DNA from: Rhodococcus globerulus NBRC 14531
GTDB lineage: Bacteria > Actinomycetota > Actinomycetes > Mycobacteriales > Mycobacteriaceae
Length of the DNA: 64,000 nucleotides
Reading direction: 5' to 3'
Assembly: GCF_001894805.1 (NCBI RefSeq)
Contig: NZ_BCWX01000004.1
Span: 1 to 64,000 of the forward strand
The notes beneath the pieces are model-generated. The model was not told the origin of the DNA and made no database searches. It worked only from the letters and a program-made list of their open reading frames with translations. This document shows positions 1-8,164 of the stretch, in pieces. The first letter of the stretch is position 1. Each line of letters begins with the position of its first letter. Made by a program: the position numbers and the translations under genes.

Positions 1-343
1 AGTCGCGAAAATGATGCTCTCGCAGTACATTCACGAAATCGCGCGCGCTCTCGCACCTCAGATGATTCGTGCGAACATCGTCCATCCGACGAACTGCAAC
101 ACCGGCATGCTGCAGAGCGAGGCGATGTACAAGATTTTCCGTCCGGATCTCGAGAGCCCGACTCTCGACGATGCTGTCGGCCCTTTCCATGTTCAGCAGG
201 CGATGCCGATTCCGTGGGTCGAGCCTGTCGACATCAGCAACGCCGTCCTCTACCTTGCCTCCGATGAAGCACGCTACGTCACCGGCACTCAGATGCGGGT
301 CGATGCGGGCGGTTACCTGAAGATGCATTCCTTCCACCCGTAA
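1..343 (+). CDS. Mycofactocin-type short-chain dehydrogenase, C-terminal part
   Basis: The gene runs in from before the window; the reading frame begins at base 2. The first residues, VAKMMLSQY, look like the end of the SDR active site YxxxK. The segment HPTNCNTGMLQSEAMYKIF and then FRPDLESPT is typical of mycofactocin-coupled SDRs of the carveol dehydrogenase type, which hold NAD tightly and pass electrons to mycofactocin. The C-terminus (YLASDEARYVTGTQMRVDAGG) is standard SDR. It is followed 32 bases later by a ferredoxin and then a P450, suggesting an alcohol dehydrogenase acting after a hydroxylation. The substrate cannot be read from the sequence. Confidence 0.85.
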   Translation, partial: VAKMMLSQYIHEIARALAPQMIRANIVHPTNCNTGMLQSEAMYKIFRPDLESPTLDDAVGPFHVQQAMPIPWVEPVDISNAVLYLASDEARYVTGTQMRVDAGGYLKMHSFHP

Positions 344-375
344 ACACCCACCGACAGCTCCGAAGGAGATGCACC

Positions 376-591
376 ATGAGAATTCATGTCGACCAGGACA
401 TCTGTCAGGGACACACAATCTGCTCGATGGTCGCACCCGACCTCTTCCAACTCAGGGACGAGGACGGGCACGCCTACGCGATCGACGGTGACGTCCCCGC
501 CGAACTCGAGGGCGTCGCGCGCGAGGCCATGCTCTCGTGCCCGGAGCGCGCGATCGTCGAGATCTCCGAGCATGCAATTCAGGAAGCCTGA
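376..591 (+). CDS. 3Fe-4S ferredoxin of the P450 partner type
   Basis: This 71-residue protein has Cys10, His13 and Cys16 (CQGHTIC) and a late CP pair at Cys55. That is the CxxHxxC...CP pattern of small actinobacterial ferredoxins carrying a 3Fe-4S cluster because one ligand cysteine is replaced by histidine. A clear ribosome site (gaaggag) precedes the ATG. It sits between an SDR and a P450 and most likely passes electrons to that P450. No ferredoxin reductase is encoded in the window, so that partner must come from elsewhere. Confidence 0.9.
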   Translation: MRIHVDQDICQGHTICSMVAPDLFQLRDEDGHAYAIDGDVPAELEGVAREAMLSCPERAIVEISEHAIQEA

Positions 592-646
592 ACCGTAATA
601 TCCTCTGGCGCTGCGTAAGAGCGCCTCGATCGCACCCGGAGCAATC

Positions 647-2017
647 ATGACAGCAGACGATGTTCGCAATGTCGAAAACCTGAAGAAGTGCCCGATCGAC
701 TATCAACGCCACGGGCCGAACTTTCGTATCGAGTTCGCGGAGAAGACACACGAGCTTCATGCGAAGTGTCCGATCGCGTGGACTGATTCATACGAAGACC
801 ACTGGGTTGCCAGCGGAATGGACGAGGTTTTCGCACTCGCTCGCCGATCCGACGCGGTAACCAACTTCCGGGACGCCGACGGCAGCAAGAACGGGTACAA
901 GGGCATCTCCATCCCGGCGTATGACTATGGCCCGTACGACACTCCGTCATTCCTCGAGCTGGATCCGCCGGAACAGACCGACTTCCGGAAGACGCTCAAC
1001 CCCTACTTGTCACCAGCCGCCGTCGTACGGTGGATTCCGGTCATCGACGACCTCGTTCGTGCGTGCATCGACGACAAGATAGAAAGCGGCAGTATCGATT
1101 TCGTCCACGACCTCGCGAACGTCGTTCCGGCGGTCGTGACCATGGGCATGTTGGGCCTGCCGCTCACCGACTGGGAAATTCACAACGAACCCGCTCACGC
1201 GCTGATGTACACCCCGCCAGGTTCGCCCGACCACGAACGGGTGACGCAGATGGCCATGGACAGCCGTGCCGCCCTGACCGCGGCGGTGCCCGAGGTGCGC
1301 GCGAATCCCCGACCAGGCCTGATGGACGCTCTCGTGAAGACAACCGTCGTAGGCAAGCCCCTCACCGACCAGGAGGTCACGGGCACAGCGATGCTGCTGG
1401 TGGGCGGCGGGTTCGACACCACAACCGCACTGACCGGTCAGTCCATCCTGTGGTTGTCTCAGCATCCGGCAGAGCGAACTCGTCTCATCGACGAGATCGA
1501 CACTCTTCTCGACCCGGCGACTGAAGAATTCCTCCGCTATTTCACCCCTGCACAGGGCGACGCGCGGACCTTCAGCCAGGATATCGAGATCAACGGCGTC
1601 GAGTTCAAAGAGGGCGAGCGCCTTTGGATCTCATGGGCGATGGCAAACCGATCGCCTAATGTGTTCCCGAACCCGGATGAAGTGGACTTCGACCGCGGTG
1701 CGAACCGTCATGCTGCGTTCGGACTCGGTATCCACCGCTGCATCGGCTCGAACGTCGCTCGCGTCCTCTTCAAGCGGATGTTGACCGCGGTGCTCGAACG
1801 CATGCCCGACTTCGTCGTCGACTCGGAGAAAGTTGTGCATTACGAGTCCGTAGGGCAGATCAACGGACTGGTGAACATGCCCGCAACGTTCACACCCGGC
1901 AAACGGCTCGGTCCCGGCTTCGCCGAGACCATCGATCGAGTGCAGAAGATAGTCATCGAGCAGAGCTTGGCAGAACCTGTGGTGTCACGGAGAGAAGCGG
2001 CGAAGGTCGGCGACTGA
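647..2017 (+). CDS. Cytochrome P450 monooxygenase
   Basis: This 456-residue soluble class I bacterial P450 is seen from its motifs. The I-helix oxygen-activation segment is GGGFDTTTAL, the ExxR pair is Glu294-Arg297 (EFLRY), and the heme loop is FGLGIHRCIG with Cys365 as axial ligand. The start follows ggagcaatc. The ferredoxin gene ends 55 bases upstream and the hydroxysteroid/terpene-alcohol-type SDR lies before it, so the three probably form a hydroxylation-oxidation unit. I do not recognise the CYP family; it lacks obvious CYP125 or CYP142 features, so a sterol C26 hydroxylase is not supported. A steroid or terpenoid substrate is inferred from context only. Confidence 0.92.
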   Translation: MTADDVRNVENLKKCPIDYQRHGPNFRIEFAEKTHELHAKCPIAWTDSYEDHWVASGMDEVFALARRSDAVTNFRDADGSKNGYKGISIPAYDYGPYDTPSFLELDPPEQTDFRKTLNPYLSPAAVVRWIPVIDDLVRACIDDKIESGSIDFVHDLANVVPAVVTMGMLGLPLTDWEIHNEPAHALMYTPPGSPDHERVTQMAMDSRAALTAAVPEVRANPRPGLMDALVKTTVVGKPLTDQEVTGTAMLLVGGGFDTTTALTGQSILWLSQHPAERTRLIDEIDTLLDPATEEFLRYFTPAQGDARTFSQDIEINGVEFKEGERLWISWAMANRSPNVFPNPDEVDFDRGANRHAAFGLGIHRCIGSNVARVLFKRMLTAVLERMPDFVVDSEKVVHYESVGQINGLVNMPATFTPGKRLGPGFAETIDRVQKIVIEQSLAEPVVSRREAAKVGD

Positions 2018-2030
2018 GAACGTGCGGTGT

Positions 2031-2069
2031 TGCGGTAGGGAGTCTTGTTCCGAGTATCTCCCTGCCGCA
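2031..2069 (+). terminator. Hairpin after the P450 gene
   Basis: Arms TGCGGTAGGGAG (2031-2042) and CTCCCTGCCGCA (2058-2069) pair over 12 positions with one G-U wobble around a 15-base loop, 13 bases after the P450 stop codon. There is no T-tract, so it may be a transcript end or an RNA-stabilising hairpin. Confidence 0.55.
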
Positions 2070-2431
2070 TTACACCAATGGACTGGGCTGGGGATGTGAG
2101 TAGTGATCCGGCTCGATGTGATGAAAAACTGATCAAGTTACGACAGTTCACGCAACTCCCCCTTGTCCCTCCTAGCTCCAGGCGAGCCGGGAGGGATTAA
2201 GGAAGCCTTTTCGTCAAGGATTGGGCACGAGGCCGGCGCCTGCATCGAAGTGAGCTCGAGCAGTCGCTCGCGTGAAGTGAAGTTTCCCGCAGCACTGTCC
2301 GCAGAGCGCTGTCCGCTGGCGGGACACACCAATTGTGAACCGAGTCGTCACCAAGGTAGCCCGTCATGTCGGACCGACGTTGCTGTCGCACAGATCTGAT
2401 CCTCCTAGTCACCGTCGGAGATATAGCTGCG
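2070..2431. other. Intergenic stretch without a recognisable gene
   Basis: I see no supported gene here. Short open frames exist on both strands but lack ribosome sites and family motifs. It lies between the 3' ends of the convergent P450 and SnoaL-like genes. A small inverted repeat, TGTCC...GGACA, occurs near 2309-2325. Confidence 0.4.
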
Positions 2432-2950
2432 TCAGCCCAGAACCTGGTAGCTCGGGTCTGTGGTGTCCCTTCGCCCCCAGGTTTCAGGTCCCGCTTGATT
2501 CGACGTCTCATGCATGAGGTCTGCAACGTAGATCCGATGATCGATTGCCCACAAGTCTTCGCGCAGAGACCATCGATCGACGTATCGGCCGCGGTGAAAC
2601 ACATCGGTGACCGTTCCTCCCGACGGTGCCGACCGCAACCACACGGCGACATACGATTCGCTCTTCGCCGTGCCCGAATTCAGATCGACCGAGATGATGG
2701 TGTTGCTCACCATATGGGAATGCGACTCTAACCTGAGGTGGTAAGCCCACACGAAATCGAGAAACCCCGCTGCACTGCCTCGATATCCTGGACCGTAGTC
2801 AGCCGTACCGTCTGGGTGCCAGACACTGTCGGCCAGCGGTCGATCCATTCGATCGAGCCCACGGCAGTACGAGTACAGCGATTCGGCGATCTGCTGTCTG
2901 GCCGCCAACTCGGCGATGACGTTCGATTCGGTTGAAACCACGGTGAGCAC
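2432..2950 (-). CDS. SnoaL/BaiE-like NTF2-fold protein
   Basis: This 172-residue protein has the NTF2 (cone) fold of SnoaL-like isomerases and dehydratases. Its N-terminal helix carries Tyr28...Asp33 (YCRGLD) and later His79 (SHSHMVSN). That Tyr/Asp/His spacing matches the catalytic set I recall for the bile acid 7alpha-dehydratase BaiE. A steroid dehydratase or ketosteroid isomerase role is therefore possible but unproven. Starts are GTG 2950 or an in-frame GTG nine bases later; GGGAAG sits better for the second. The gene is alone, convergent with the P450 gene and divergent from the small ORF at 3206. Confidence 0.8.
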   Translation of the reverse strand: MLTVVSTESNVIAELAARQQIAESLYSYCRGLDRMDRPLADSVWHPDGTADYGPGYRGSAAGFLDFVWAYHLRLESHSHMVSNTIISVDLNSGTAKSESYVAVWLRSAPSGGTVTDVFHRGRYVDRWSLREDLWAIDHRIYVADLMHETSNQAGPETWGRRDTTDPSYQVLG

Positions 2951-3205
2951 TCTTCCCGCTAGATGTAAAGTGAGAAACTCGTCTTAGCCTACCCAAATCT
3001 CTCACCCGGTTCCTTCACGGATTCCGGTGGCCGGTACGACATTCCACCCGACCGCCGAATCACGCGAAAGGCCAAGGCTAGATACAACCTAACGAACGAG
3101 CCCTGGCCATCGCTCTGCCTTCACTGTCGTGGAATGCCAACATCCCGACACTCGAAACGCTAAACTTAAAATACAAGGATTAATTTTCAACGAAAGGAAT
3201 TCCTC
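2951..3205. promoter_or_regulatory. Divergent promoter region
   Basis: The 255-base gap separates divergent starts at 2950 and 3206. It becomes AT-rich toward the plus-strand gene (taaacttaaaatacaagg near 3161-3178), where a promoter is likely. No clear palindrome was found. Confidence 0.4.
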
Positions 3206-3463
3206 GTGATTGCAGCTGATCTACGTGACGAGCTCACGTCGGGCTCCAGCATGAGTGTTGCCATCGCTCGCGAGTTCGACCGAGCTGTGGACAATTACGT
3301 CTACGAAGGTTTGGCCGACGGAGCGGTTGTATCCGTACTGTCGTCGCTTGTTTCCGCTGTTGGGATACTGGAAGAGGAAGTCCGGAGTCTTTCGAACATC
3401 CTCGCTCAGACCCGAGGCGAGTCAAGGTTCACCACGTCCGGCGAAGCCGCAACTGAGAATTAG
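3206..3463 (+). CDS. Small protein of unknown function (85 aa)
   Basis: Not recognised. It begins with GTG after a good ribosome site (aaagga) downstream of an AT-rich promoter-like tract. It is largely helical, with the hydrophobic stretch AVVSVLSSLVSAVGILEEEV and a polar C-terminal tail. Codon third positions are only moderately GC-rich. There is no signal peptide or known motif. It may form a unit with the 56-codon frame at 3484. A chance ORF cannot be excluded. Confidence 0.5.
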   Translation: MIAADLRDELTSGSSMSVAIAREFDRAVDNYVYEGLADGAVVSVLSSLVSAVGILEEEVRSLSNILAQTRGESRFTTSGEAATEN

Positions 3464-3483
3464 GAGCAATCGACAGCGGGTAG

Positions 3484-3654
3484 GTGGCGTATCGAGCCAA
3501 TGACGAAGCTCTCGAGGAGACCTTCGCGATCAAAAGCAAGGGGAATGCCCAACTAGGCGGCAAACCAAGCCCAGTCGCGCAAGATCAAACCGTCATATTC
3601 GACTTCTCCAGAGACCGCTCTGCGTTGTATCGCAGGATCGCCGACGCAGTGTAA
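3484..3654 (+). CDS. Possible small ORF (56 aa)
   Basis: A GTG-initiated frame lies just after the 85-residue ORF on the same strand. Its product is mixed and charged (for example AYRANDEALEETFAIKSK), which looks like protein rather than noise, but the ribosome site is poor (GGAG about 20 bases upstream). Its last 70 bases overlap the 3' end of the minus-strand gene ending at 3585, so at most one of the two may be real in the overlap. Unknown function. Confidence 0.25.
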   Translation: MAYRANDEALEETFAIKSKGNAQLGGKPSPVAQDQTVIFDFSRDRSALYRRIADAV

Positions 3655-4085
3655 TCGTCTACGCCATACCGCTCGGCGACCGCACCGACGAGTCTGGCGG
3701 CTCCATCTGCACCACCATCCGCCAAAAGATCCACGAGGACCGCCTGGTCCGCGGCGGCCAAGTCTTCGTCCCTGCTGTGATCCACTATGTGAGCGACGAT
3801 CAGGGCAGATTGGCCGTTGGCTGGTTCAACAGCCATCACTACCGGCTCTCGCAGTATTCCATCGCGCCGCCGCAGGACTACGTGATTGCAGTGCTTCGCA
3901 CTGAGCGCGGCGGCGACCTCTGGACGCACATCACGCAGACCACGCCGGGGTTGGTTGACCTGACGTTCCACCGATTCGACGAACGTTTCCCCGAGAATGC
4001 TCGCCGCAGCGCTACAGACAGTCACCGTGGACGTGGGTAAGTCGATAACCAGCCTTCCCACCAATGCTGTCGTGCCATCGCCCAT
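3585..4085 (-). CDS. Hypothetical protein (166 aa), possible small sensor-like domain
   Basis: Not recognised. ATG 4085 is chosen because AGGGGTGAAG lies at a suitable distance; GTG 4094 lies inside that ribosome site. The N-terminal half alternates short hydrophobic strands (LVGRLVIDLP, VVLRRRDG, ALIVAHIVDH), loosely like a PAS or GAF core. The C-terminal third is helical (VAERYGVDDYTASAILRYN). It has no neighbours of obvious function. A regulatory sensor role would be speculation. Confidence 0.5.
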   Translation of the reverse strand: MGDGTTALVGRLVIDLPTSTVTVCSAAASILGETFVESVERQVNQPRRGLRDVRPEVAAALSAKHCNHVVLRRRDGILREPVVMAVEPANGQSALIVAHIVDHSRDEDLAAADQAVLVDLLADGGADGAARLVGAVAERYGVDDYTASAILRYNAERSLEKSNMTV

Positions 4086-4176
4086 TGTCTTCACCCCTAC
4101 TCGTTCCAGCCGCTAGCCAACAGAGCGCGGATATGACGTACCCCAATGACAAAAACACTATAACTAATTAATACAA

Positions 4177-4704
4177 GTGAAGGAACTGTCCCGACGGAAC
4201 CCGATCGAGATCGAGACACGACAATCGCAAGCTCAAGTCTTCTTCGTCGAGGCGATGGGTCCCGCACGAGTACGCAGGGTGTGGACGGGCGTCGGCCAAG
4301 ACGGCAACCTCTGCGCCAACTCCGGCGCATGAGATAACGATATTGAGACAACCGACGAAGACATTGCGCAGCGTTGGGCTGGAGCGAACACGCAATTCAC
4401 AGAGCCCCACTCGACGTCAGTCAGATTCAGTGTCGTCGACACTGCACGAGTGATCGCTCTCAGTGGACTGGCGGGCTGCGTGGGCGCGAGTAAGCCGGAT
4501 GTAACAGTTCTGGACTTTCTGGGCAGCCTTTCCGATCTCCCCCCAAAAAGCGCACCAACCAGGGCAACGACCCGCCACCGTTCTGACGGACCCTGGCGTA
4601 CTCGAGGCTCAATCCGATGTGGGCGTGTCTTCACCTTGCTCGGCAAGAGGATCGATGGTGTCGACGCCCTCCAACACCGTCAGCTCTTCTTCTGCCTCGG
4701 CTAG
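4177..4704 (+). pseudogene. Reading frame interrupted by an in-frame TGA
   Basis: Starting at GTG 4177, just after an AT-rich promoter-like tract (tataactaattaatacaag), a frame runs 51 codons to TGA 4330-4332. It continues open in the same frame to TAG 4702-4704. The first part has strongly GC-rich third positions and protein-like content (IEIETRQSQAQVFFVEAMGP). The part after the stop also looks coding (DEDIAQRWAGANTQF, VVDTARVIALSGLAGCVG) until about 4545. I do not recognise the family. A nonsense mutation is the simplest reading. A competing minus-strand frame covers 4168-4410. Confidence 0.35.
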
Positions 4705-4749
4705 CAGACCTTTGGCCTCGGCCTCGATCTTCTTCACCCAATCGGACAT
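4609..4749 (-). CDS. Possible very small acidic protein (46 aa)
   Basis: The frame starts at ATG 4749 with MSDWVKKIEAEAKGLLAEAE, continues with a strongly acidic helix-like segment and ends DTPTSD. GAGG lies 10-12 bases before the ATG. Heptad-like spacing of hydrophobic residues suggests a short amphipathic or coiled helix. Codon use (mostly G/C third positions) supports coding. It opposes the decayed plus-strand frame ending at 4704. Function is unknown, and it lacks the C-terminal signature of mycofactocin precursors. Confidence 0.35.
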   Translation of the reverse strand: MSDWVKKIEAEAKGLLAEAEEELTVLEGVDTIDPLAEQGEDTPTSD

Positions 4750-4944
4750 CCCGAGCCTCGTCTCTTCAATACGGAGTTCTCGATTTCTGGATTCAGGATA
4801 CGTCGCCGGGCCTCTGCGAGTCAGCCGACTGGCTGCCGAGCTATCTACTCAGACCCGACATCTCCCGCTGGATGGCACAAGCACTTCACCAGCACTACGA
4901 GCGACCGTAGCGTGCGGAAAACACAACTGAACTGGAGATCTTCT

Positions 4945-6417
4945 ATGAGTGCGCGCCATCCCGTAGCCCCACTGAATATCCACGATGTAGAGAATTTCGA
5001 CCACGAAACCGAAGTCCTCGTCGTCGGATACGGCTGCGCGGGTGCAGCGGCAGCGTTGGAGGCCTGCGCTCGTGGCAGTGACGTGATTCTGCTCGAACGG
5101 GCAAGCGGTGGAGGCGGGTCGTCCGCACTGTCCGGTGGCGAAATCTATCTCGGCGGCGGCACCGAAACTCAGCGTGCATGCGGATTCTCCGATACTCCCG
5201 AAGATATGGCGGCGTACCTCATGGCTGCGCTCGGGCCGGACGCAGACAAAGAGAAAATCGATGCCTACGCCCATGGCAGTTTGGAGCACTACCAGTGGCT
5301 GGTCGATCACGGTGTGCCGTTCAAACCGTCGTTGTGGGATTCTCCTACGTGGGTGCCACCTACTGATGACGGTTTGATGTGGCTGGGCGAAAACAGCTGG
5401 CCTTACGACGAACTCGCCAAACCAGCTCCGCGTGGTCACCGCGTCACCGCTGACGGCTTCGGCGGCAAGGTATTGATGGCAAAGCTCTCCGAACAGGTGG
5501 CTGCACACAATATCGGCGTACACACCGATACATACGCCACACGCCTCATCATGGACGGCATTCGCGTCGTTGGGGTCAGTGCACGTAGTTTCGGCAAGAC
5601 GGTCACATACCGCGCGCGACGCGGGGTTGTTCTCACCACAGGTGGCTTCGCCGACAATGCCGAGATGGTGGCTCAACACGCACCACAGCTTGTGGGATTG
5701 GGCGTGAATAGTGATGGTGGCGACGACGGTCGGGGCATCGTTATCGCCCAGGCAGTCGGAGCTGCCGTCAAACACATGTCTGCCGGCCAGGTGGGAATCA
5801 CGCTGGTTCCCGCAATGATGGTGCGCGGCATGATCGTCAACAACGTGGGGCAACGCTTCATCAACGAGGATGTATATCCCGGCTTGGTTGGGCAGGCTGC
5901 GTTGTACCGACACGGTCTCGATGTCTGGGTAATCCTCGATGAGCAGGCGTACGAAGAAGTCCCCGAAGTAGAACGTTGGGGGGTGCAGCCTCACTATGTG
6001 GCCGAAACCCTCGAAGAACTCGAGGAAGAAATCGGGATGCCCGCAGGAGCGTTGGTCACCACGATCGGTGAGTACAACAAGCATGCAGCAGATGGAGTCG
6101 ACCCGTACTTCCACAAATCTGCGCGTTGGTTGCGTCCGCTCCAATCTCCTTACGCGGCAATTGATGTTCGACGCGGGATGGCGCCTCCCGAGCTTGGCGC
6201 ATCGAATGGGGGCGGTGCCGAGGTGTTTACCACCGGCGGTCTGTGGACCACTGTCGACGGCAGGGTCCTCAATCTGGACGGGGAAGCTATCCCTGGACTG
6301 TTCGCGGCCGGCCGAGCAACATCAGGCCTGCATTCTTGGGGATACATCAGCGGAACCTCGTTGGGAGACGGCACCTTCTTCGGCCGCAGAGCCGGTATCT
6401 CGGCGGCCGGCCGATAG
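4945..6417 (+). CDS. 3-ketosteroid delta4-(5alpha)-dehydrogenase-like flavoprotein
   Basis: A 490-residue FAD enzyme of the succinate dehydrogenase/fumarate reductase fold. It has the Rossmann segment VLVVGYGCAGAAAALEA (residues 25-41), a substrate domain in the middle, and a C-terminal FAD-closing segment GLFAAGRATSGLHSWGYISG. Tyr467 and Ser469 in GYISG, with Tyr321 or Tyr311 upstream, correspond within one or two residues to Tyr466, Ser468 and Tyr319 that I recall for R. jostii Kst4D. That enzyme desaturates C4-C5 of 5alpha-3-ketosteroids. The start is the ATG after ggagatcttct, not the upstream in-frame ATG 4912. It is the only gene on its strand here and is convergent with the aldehyde dehydrogenase. 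A general 3-ketosteroid dehydrogenase is the alternative. Confidence 0.8.
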   Translation: MSARHPVAPLNIHDVENFDHETEVLVVGYGCAGAAAALEACARGSDVILLERASGGGGSSALSGGEIYLGGGTETQRACGFSDTPEDMAAYLMAALGPDADKEKIDAYAHGSLEHYQWLVDHGVPFKPSLWDSPTWVPPTDDGLMWLGENSWPYDELAKPAPRGHRVTADGFGGKVLMAKLSEQVAAHNIGVHTDTYATRLIMDGIRVVGVSARSFGKTVTYRARRGVVLTTGGFADNAEMVAQHAPQLVGLGVNSDGGDDGRGIVIAQAVGAAVKHMSAGQVGITLVPAMMVRGMIVNNVGQRFINEDVYPGLVGQAALYRHGLDVWVILDEQAYEEVPEVERWGVQPHYVAETLEELEEEIGMPAGALVTTIGEYNKHAADGVDPYFHKSARWLRPLQSPYAAIDVRRGMAPPELGASNGGGAEVFTTGGLWTTVDGRVLNLDGEAIPGLFAAGRATSGLHSWGYISGTSLGDGTFFGRRAGISAAGR

Positions 6418-6427
6418 ACAACCGCAG

Positions 6428-6450
6428 CCCCGGAGTTCGGCACTCCGGGG
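6428..6450. terminator. Bidirectional hairpin between convergent genes
   Basis: A perfect 9-bp stem, CCCCGGAGT (6428-6436) and ACTCCGGGG (6442-6450), closes a 5-base loop between the stops of the Kst4D-like and aldehyde dehydrogenase genes. Position and symmetry suit termination from both sides. Confidence 0.75.
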
Positions 6451-6463
6451 CATTCGATCAGTG

Positions 6464-7909
6464 CTACTCCGGCAGGAAGATCGATTTGAGGCTGTAGTAC
6501 GACGCGAGCCCTTCCGGCCCCAATTCACGGCCTACCCCACTCGCCTTGACCCCGCCGAAGGGCGAACCCCAGTCCAGGCCATAGGTATTCACTCCGAAGG
6601 AACCTGTTTCCACCTTCCGGGCCACGTCGATCCCTCGATCGCGGTCGGCAGTCCACACCGTGCCGCCGAGGCCGTACTCGGAATCATTCGCCAACGCGAT
6701 GGCGTCGGCTTCGTTGCTGTAGGGGATCACGGTCAGAACCGGCCCGAACACTTCGTCCTTCGCGATGTTCGCGTCGTTGCTCAGATTGCCGAATACTGTC
6801 GGCTCAACGAACCATCCACGATCGAGGTGCGCAGGACGCTTGCCACCTGTCGTGACCGTTGCGCCCTCGGCACTTCCCGCGTCGATCATCGACAGAACTC
6901 GCTTGTACTGACGCTCGCTGACCAAGGGGCCGACAAAGGTACCGGCATCAGCGGGGTCACCGATCGGCAGCGACGCCGCCATTGCAGTCACCGCATCGAG
7001 GAATTCGGAATACCGATTGGCCGGTGCAAGAATTCGCGTCGACATGTAGCACGTCTGACCACTGTTCAGCAGAGACGCCGTGGCCAGGCCTGCCACGGTC
7101 GTTTCGATATCAGCATCGTCGAGGATCAACGCGGCTGACTTTCCGCCGAGTTCGAGGGTGACGGGACGCAGAAGTTCACCACAGACTCGACCGATGTGCC
7201 TACCGGCAGGTGTCGAACCGGTGAACGCAACCTTGTCGACGCCTGGGTGGGCCACCAAATACTGACCGACGTCGGGGCCGCCGGTCACGATATTGAGAAC
7301 ACCTGCAGGCAGGCCGGCTTCGACGGCAGCTTCCGCCAGGAGGTAGGAGTCGAGTGTCGTTTCGGGAGAAGGCTTGAGCACTACCGTGCAACCGGCGGCC
7401 AGTGCAGGAGCGATCTTGAACATCGACAAGATGGCCGGGTAATTCCACGGCGCAATCGCGGCCACGACGCCGACCGGTTCCTTGCGAACGATCGTCGTAC
7501 CGGCACTGGAGAGACTCTGACGCACTTCTTCGACCGACGACGAACGAATCAGATCGGAGTAGTAGCGCAGCAGCTGCACCGGGGCGTCCCCCTCAGCAAA
7601 CCGGGCGAGCGTGATCGGCATACCGTTCTGCCGGCTGACCAGCGAAGCTCGCTCCTCCGATCGCCGTTCGACAGCATCCGCGAACCTGTCGAGAATCGCG
7701 GCGCGATCGGATCCGTCCAGGTTTGCCCACTCCGAGGAGCGCAGTGCTCGGCCTGCGGCAGCGACGGCCGAGTCGACATCTGCCGTCGAGGATTCCGGAA
7801 AAATGCCAAACAACTGTTCGGTAGTTGGCGAGAATACCTGAATCGCACCACCAGTCGCCGGCTTTGCCCACTCGCCGTCGATGAACAGAGTCGAATGCTC
7901 GATTTCCAT
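6464..7909 (-). CDS. NAD(P)-dependent aldehyde dehydrogenase
   Basis: A 481-residue member of the ALDH superfamily. It shows the coenzyme region PWNYPAILSMFKIAPALAAG and VLKPSPETTL, the general-base region TLELGGKSAALIL (Glu), and the nucleophile loop NSGQTCYMSTRI (Cys). The C-terminus is the usual PFGGVKASGVGRELGPEGL. It oxidises an aldehyde to an acid. In this setting it could handle a side-chain aldehyde released during steroid or terpenoid breakdown; the substrate is inferred. ATG 7909 follows ccgaggcagac. Codons upstream to 7996 are open but lack a ribosome site. The gene is separated from the upstream SDR operon by a hairpin and two palindromes. Confidence 0.93.
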   Translation of the reverse strand: MEIEHSTLFIDGEWAKPATGGAIQVFSPTTEQLFGIFPESSTADVDSAVAAAGRALRSSEWANLDGSDRAAILDRFADAVERRSEERASLVSRQNGMPITLARFAEGDAPVQLLRYYSDLIRSSSVEEVRQSLSSAGTTIVRKEPVGVVAAIAPWNYPAILSMFKIAPALAAGCTVVLKPSPETTLDSYLLAEAAVEAGLPAGVLNIVTGGPDVGQYLVAHPGVDKVAFTGSTPAGRHIGRVCGELLRPVTLELGGKSAALILDDADIETTVAGLATASLLNSGQTCYMSTRILAPANRYSEFLDAVTAMAASLPIGDPADAGTFVGPLVSERQYKRVLSMIDAGSAEGATVTTGGKRPAHLDRGWFVEPTVFGNLSNDANIAKDEVFGPVLTVIPYSNEADAIALANDSEYGLGGTVWTADRDRGIDVARKVETGSFGVNTYGLDWGSPFGGVKASGVGRELGPEGLASYYSLKSIFLPE

Positions 7910-7947
7910 GTCTGCCTCGGTACTTTCAGCTCGGAAGAATAGCCTGA

Positions 7948-8006
7948 GCGATCGATCGCAGACGCCACTGCAACGCCGTGAAGCCTCAACCTGCAATCGA
8001 CAGGTT
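7948..8006. promoter_or_regulatory. Two palindromes upstream of the aldehyde dehydrogenase gene
   Basis: GCGATCGATCGC (7948-7959) is a perfect 12-base palindrome. AACCTG (7988-7993) and CAGGTT (8001-8006) form an inverted repeat with a 7-base spacer. Both lie within 100 bases of ATG 7909 on the minus strand and are plausible operator sites; the regulator is unknown. Confidence 0.4.
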
Positions 8007-8112
8007 AGCGATCGTTCGTTTGACTACTATCGGTGAGCCACGAGGCGCTGTCAAGGACGTCGTTTGTTTCGGGTACTCGCGGCAGGAACGGGACAAGGCC
8101 TACAAACGCACA

Positions 8113-8143
8113 GTGGCTCGACGCTGAATCAGCGTCGAGCCAC
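8113..8143 (-). terminator. Terminator of the side-chain beta-oxidation operon
   Basis: A perfect 15-bp inverted repeat, GTGGCTCGACGCTGA (8113-8127) and its complement (8129-8143), has a single-base spacer. It lies 22 bases after the SDR stop codon. On the minus strand it is followed by a T-rich tract (TGTGCGTTTGT). It probably ends the operon that starts at 15086. Confidence 0.75.
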
Positions 8144-8164
8144 ATGTGTCTATGCAGGCGAAAG

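Noticed and set aside
4168..4410. An 80-residue minus-strand protein in the orphan tract
   Set aside because: It is cysteine-rich without pattern and lacks a ribosome site; the opposing plus frame has better codon use, although neither is secure.
4609..4749. The 46-residue ORF as a mycofactocin precursor (MftA)
   Set aside because: It lacks the C-terminal Cys-Gly-Val-Tyr type ending, and no mft biosynthesis genes are nearby.
4849..6144. A 431-codon minus-strand open frame opposite the Kst4D-like gene
   Set aside because: It is the antisense shadow of a high-GC gene with clear flavoprotein motifs; it has no ribosome site or recognisable domain.
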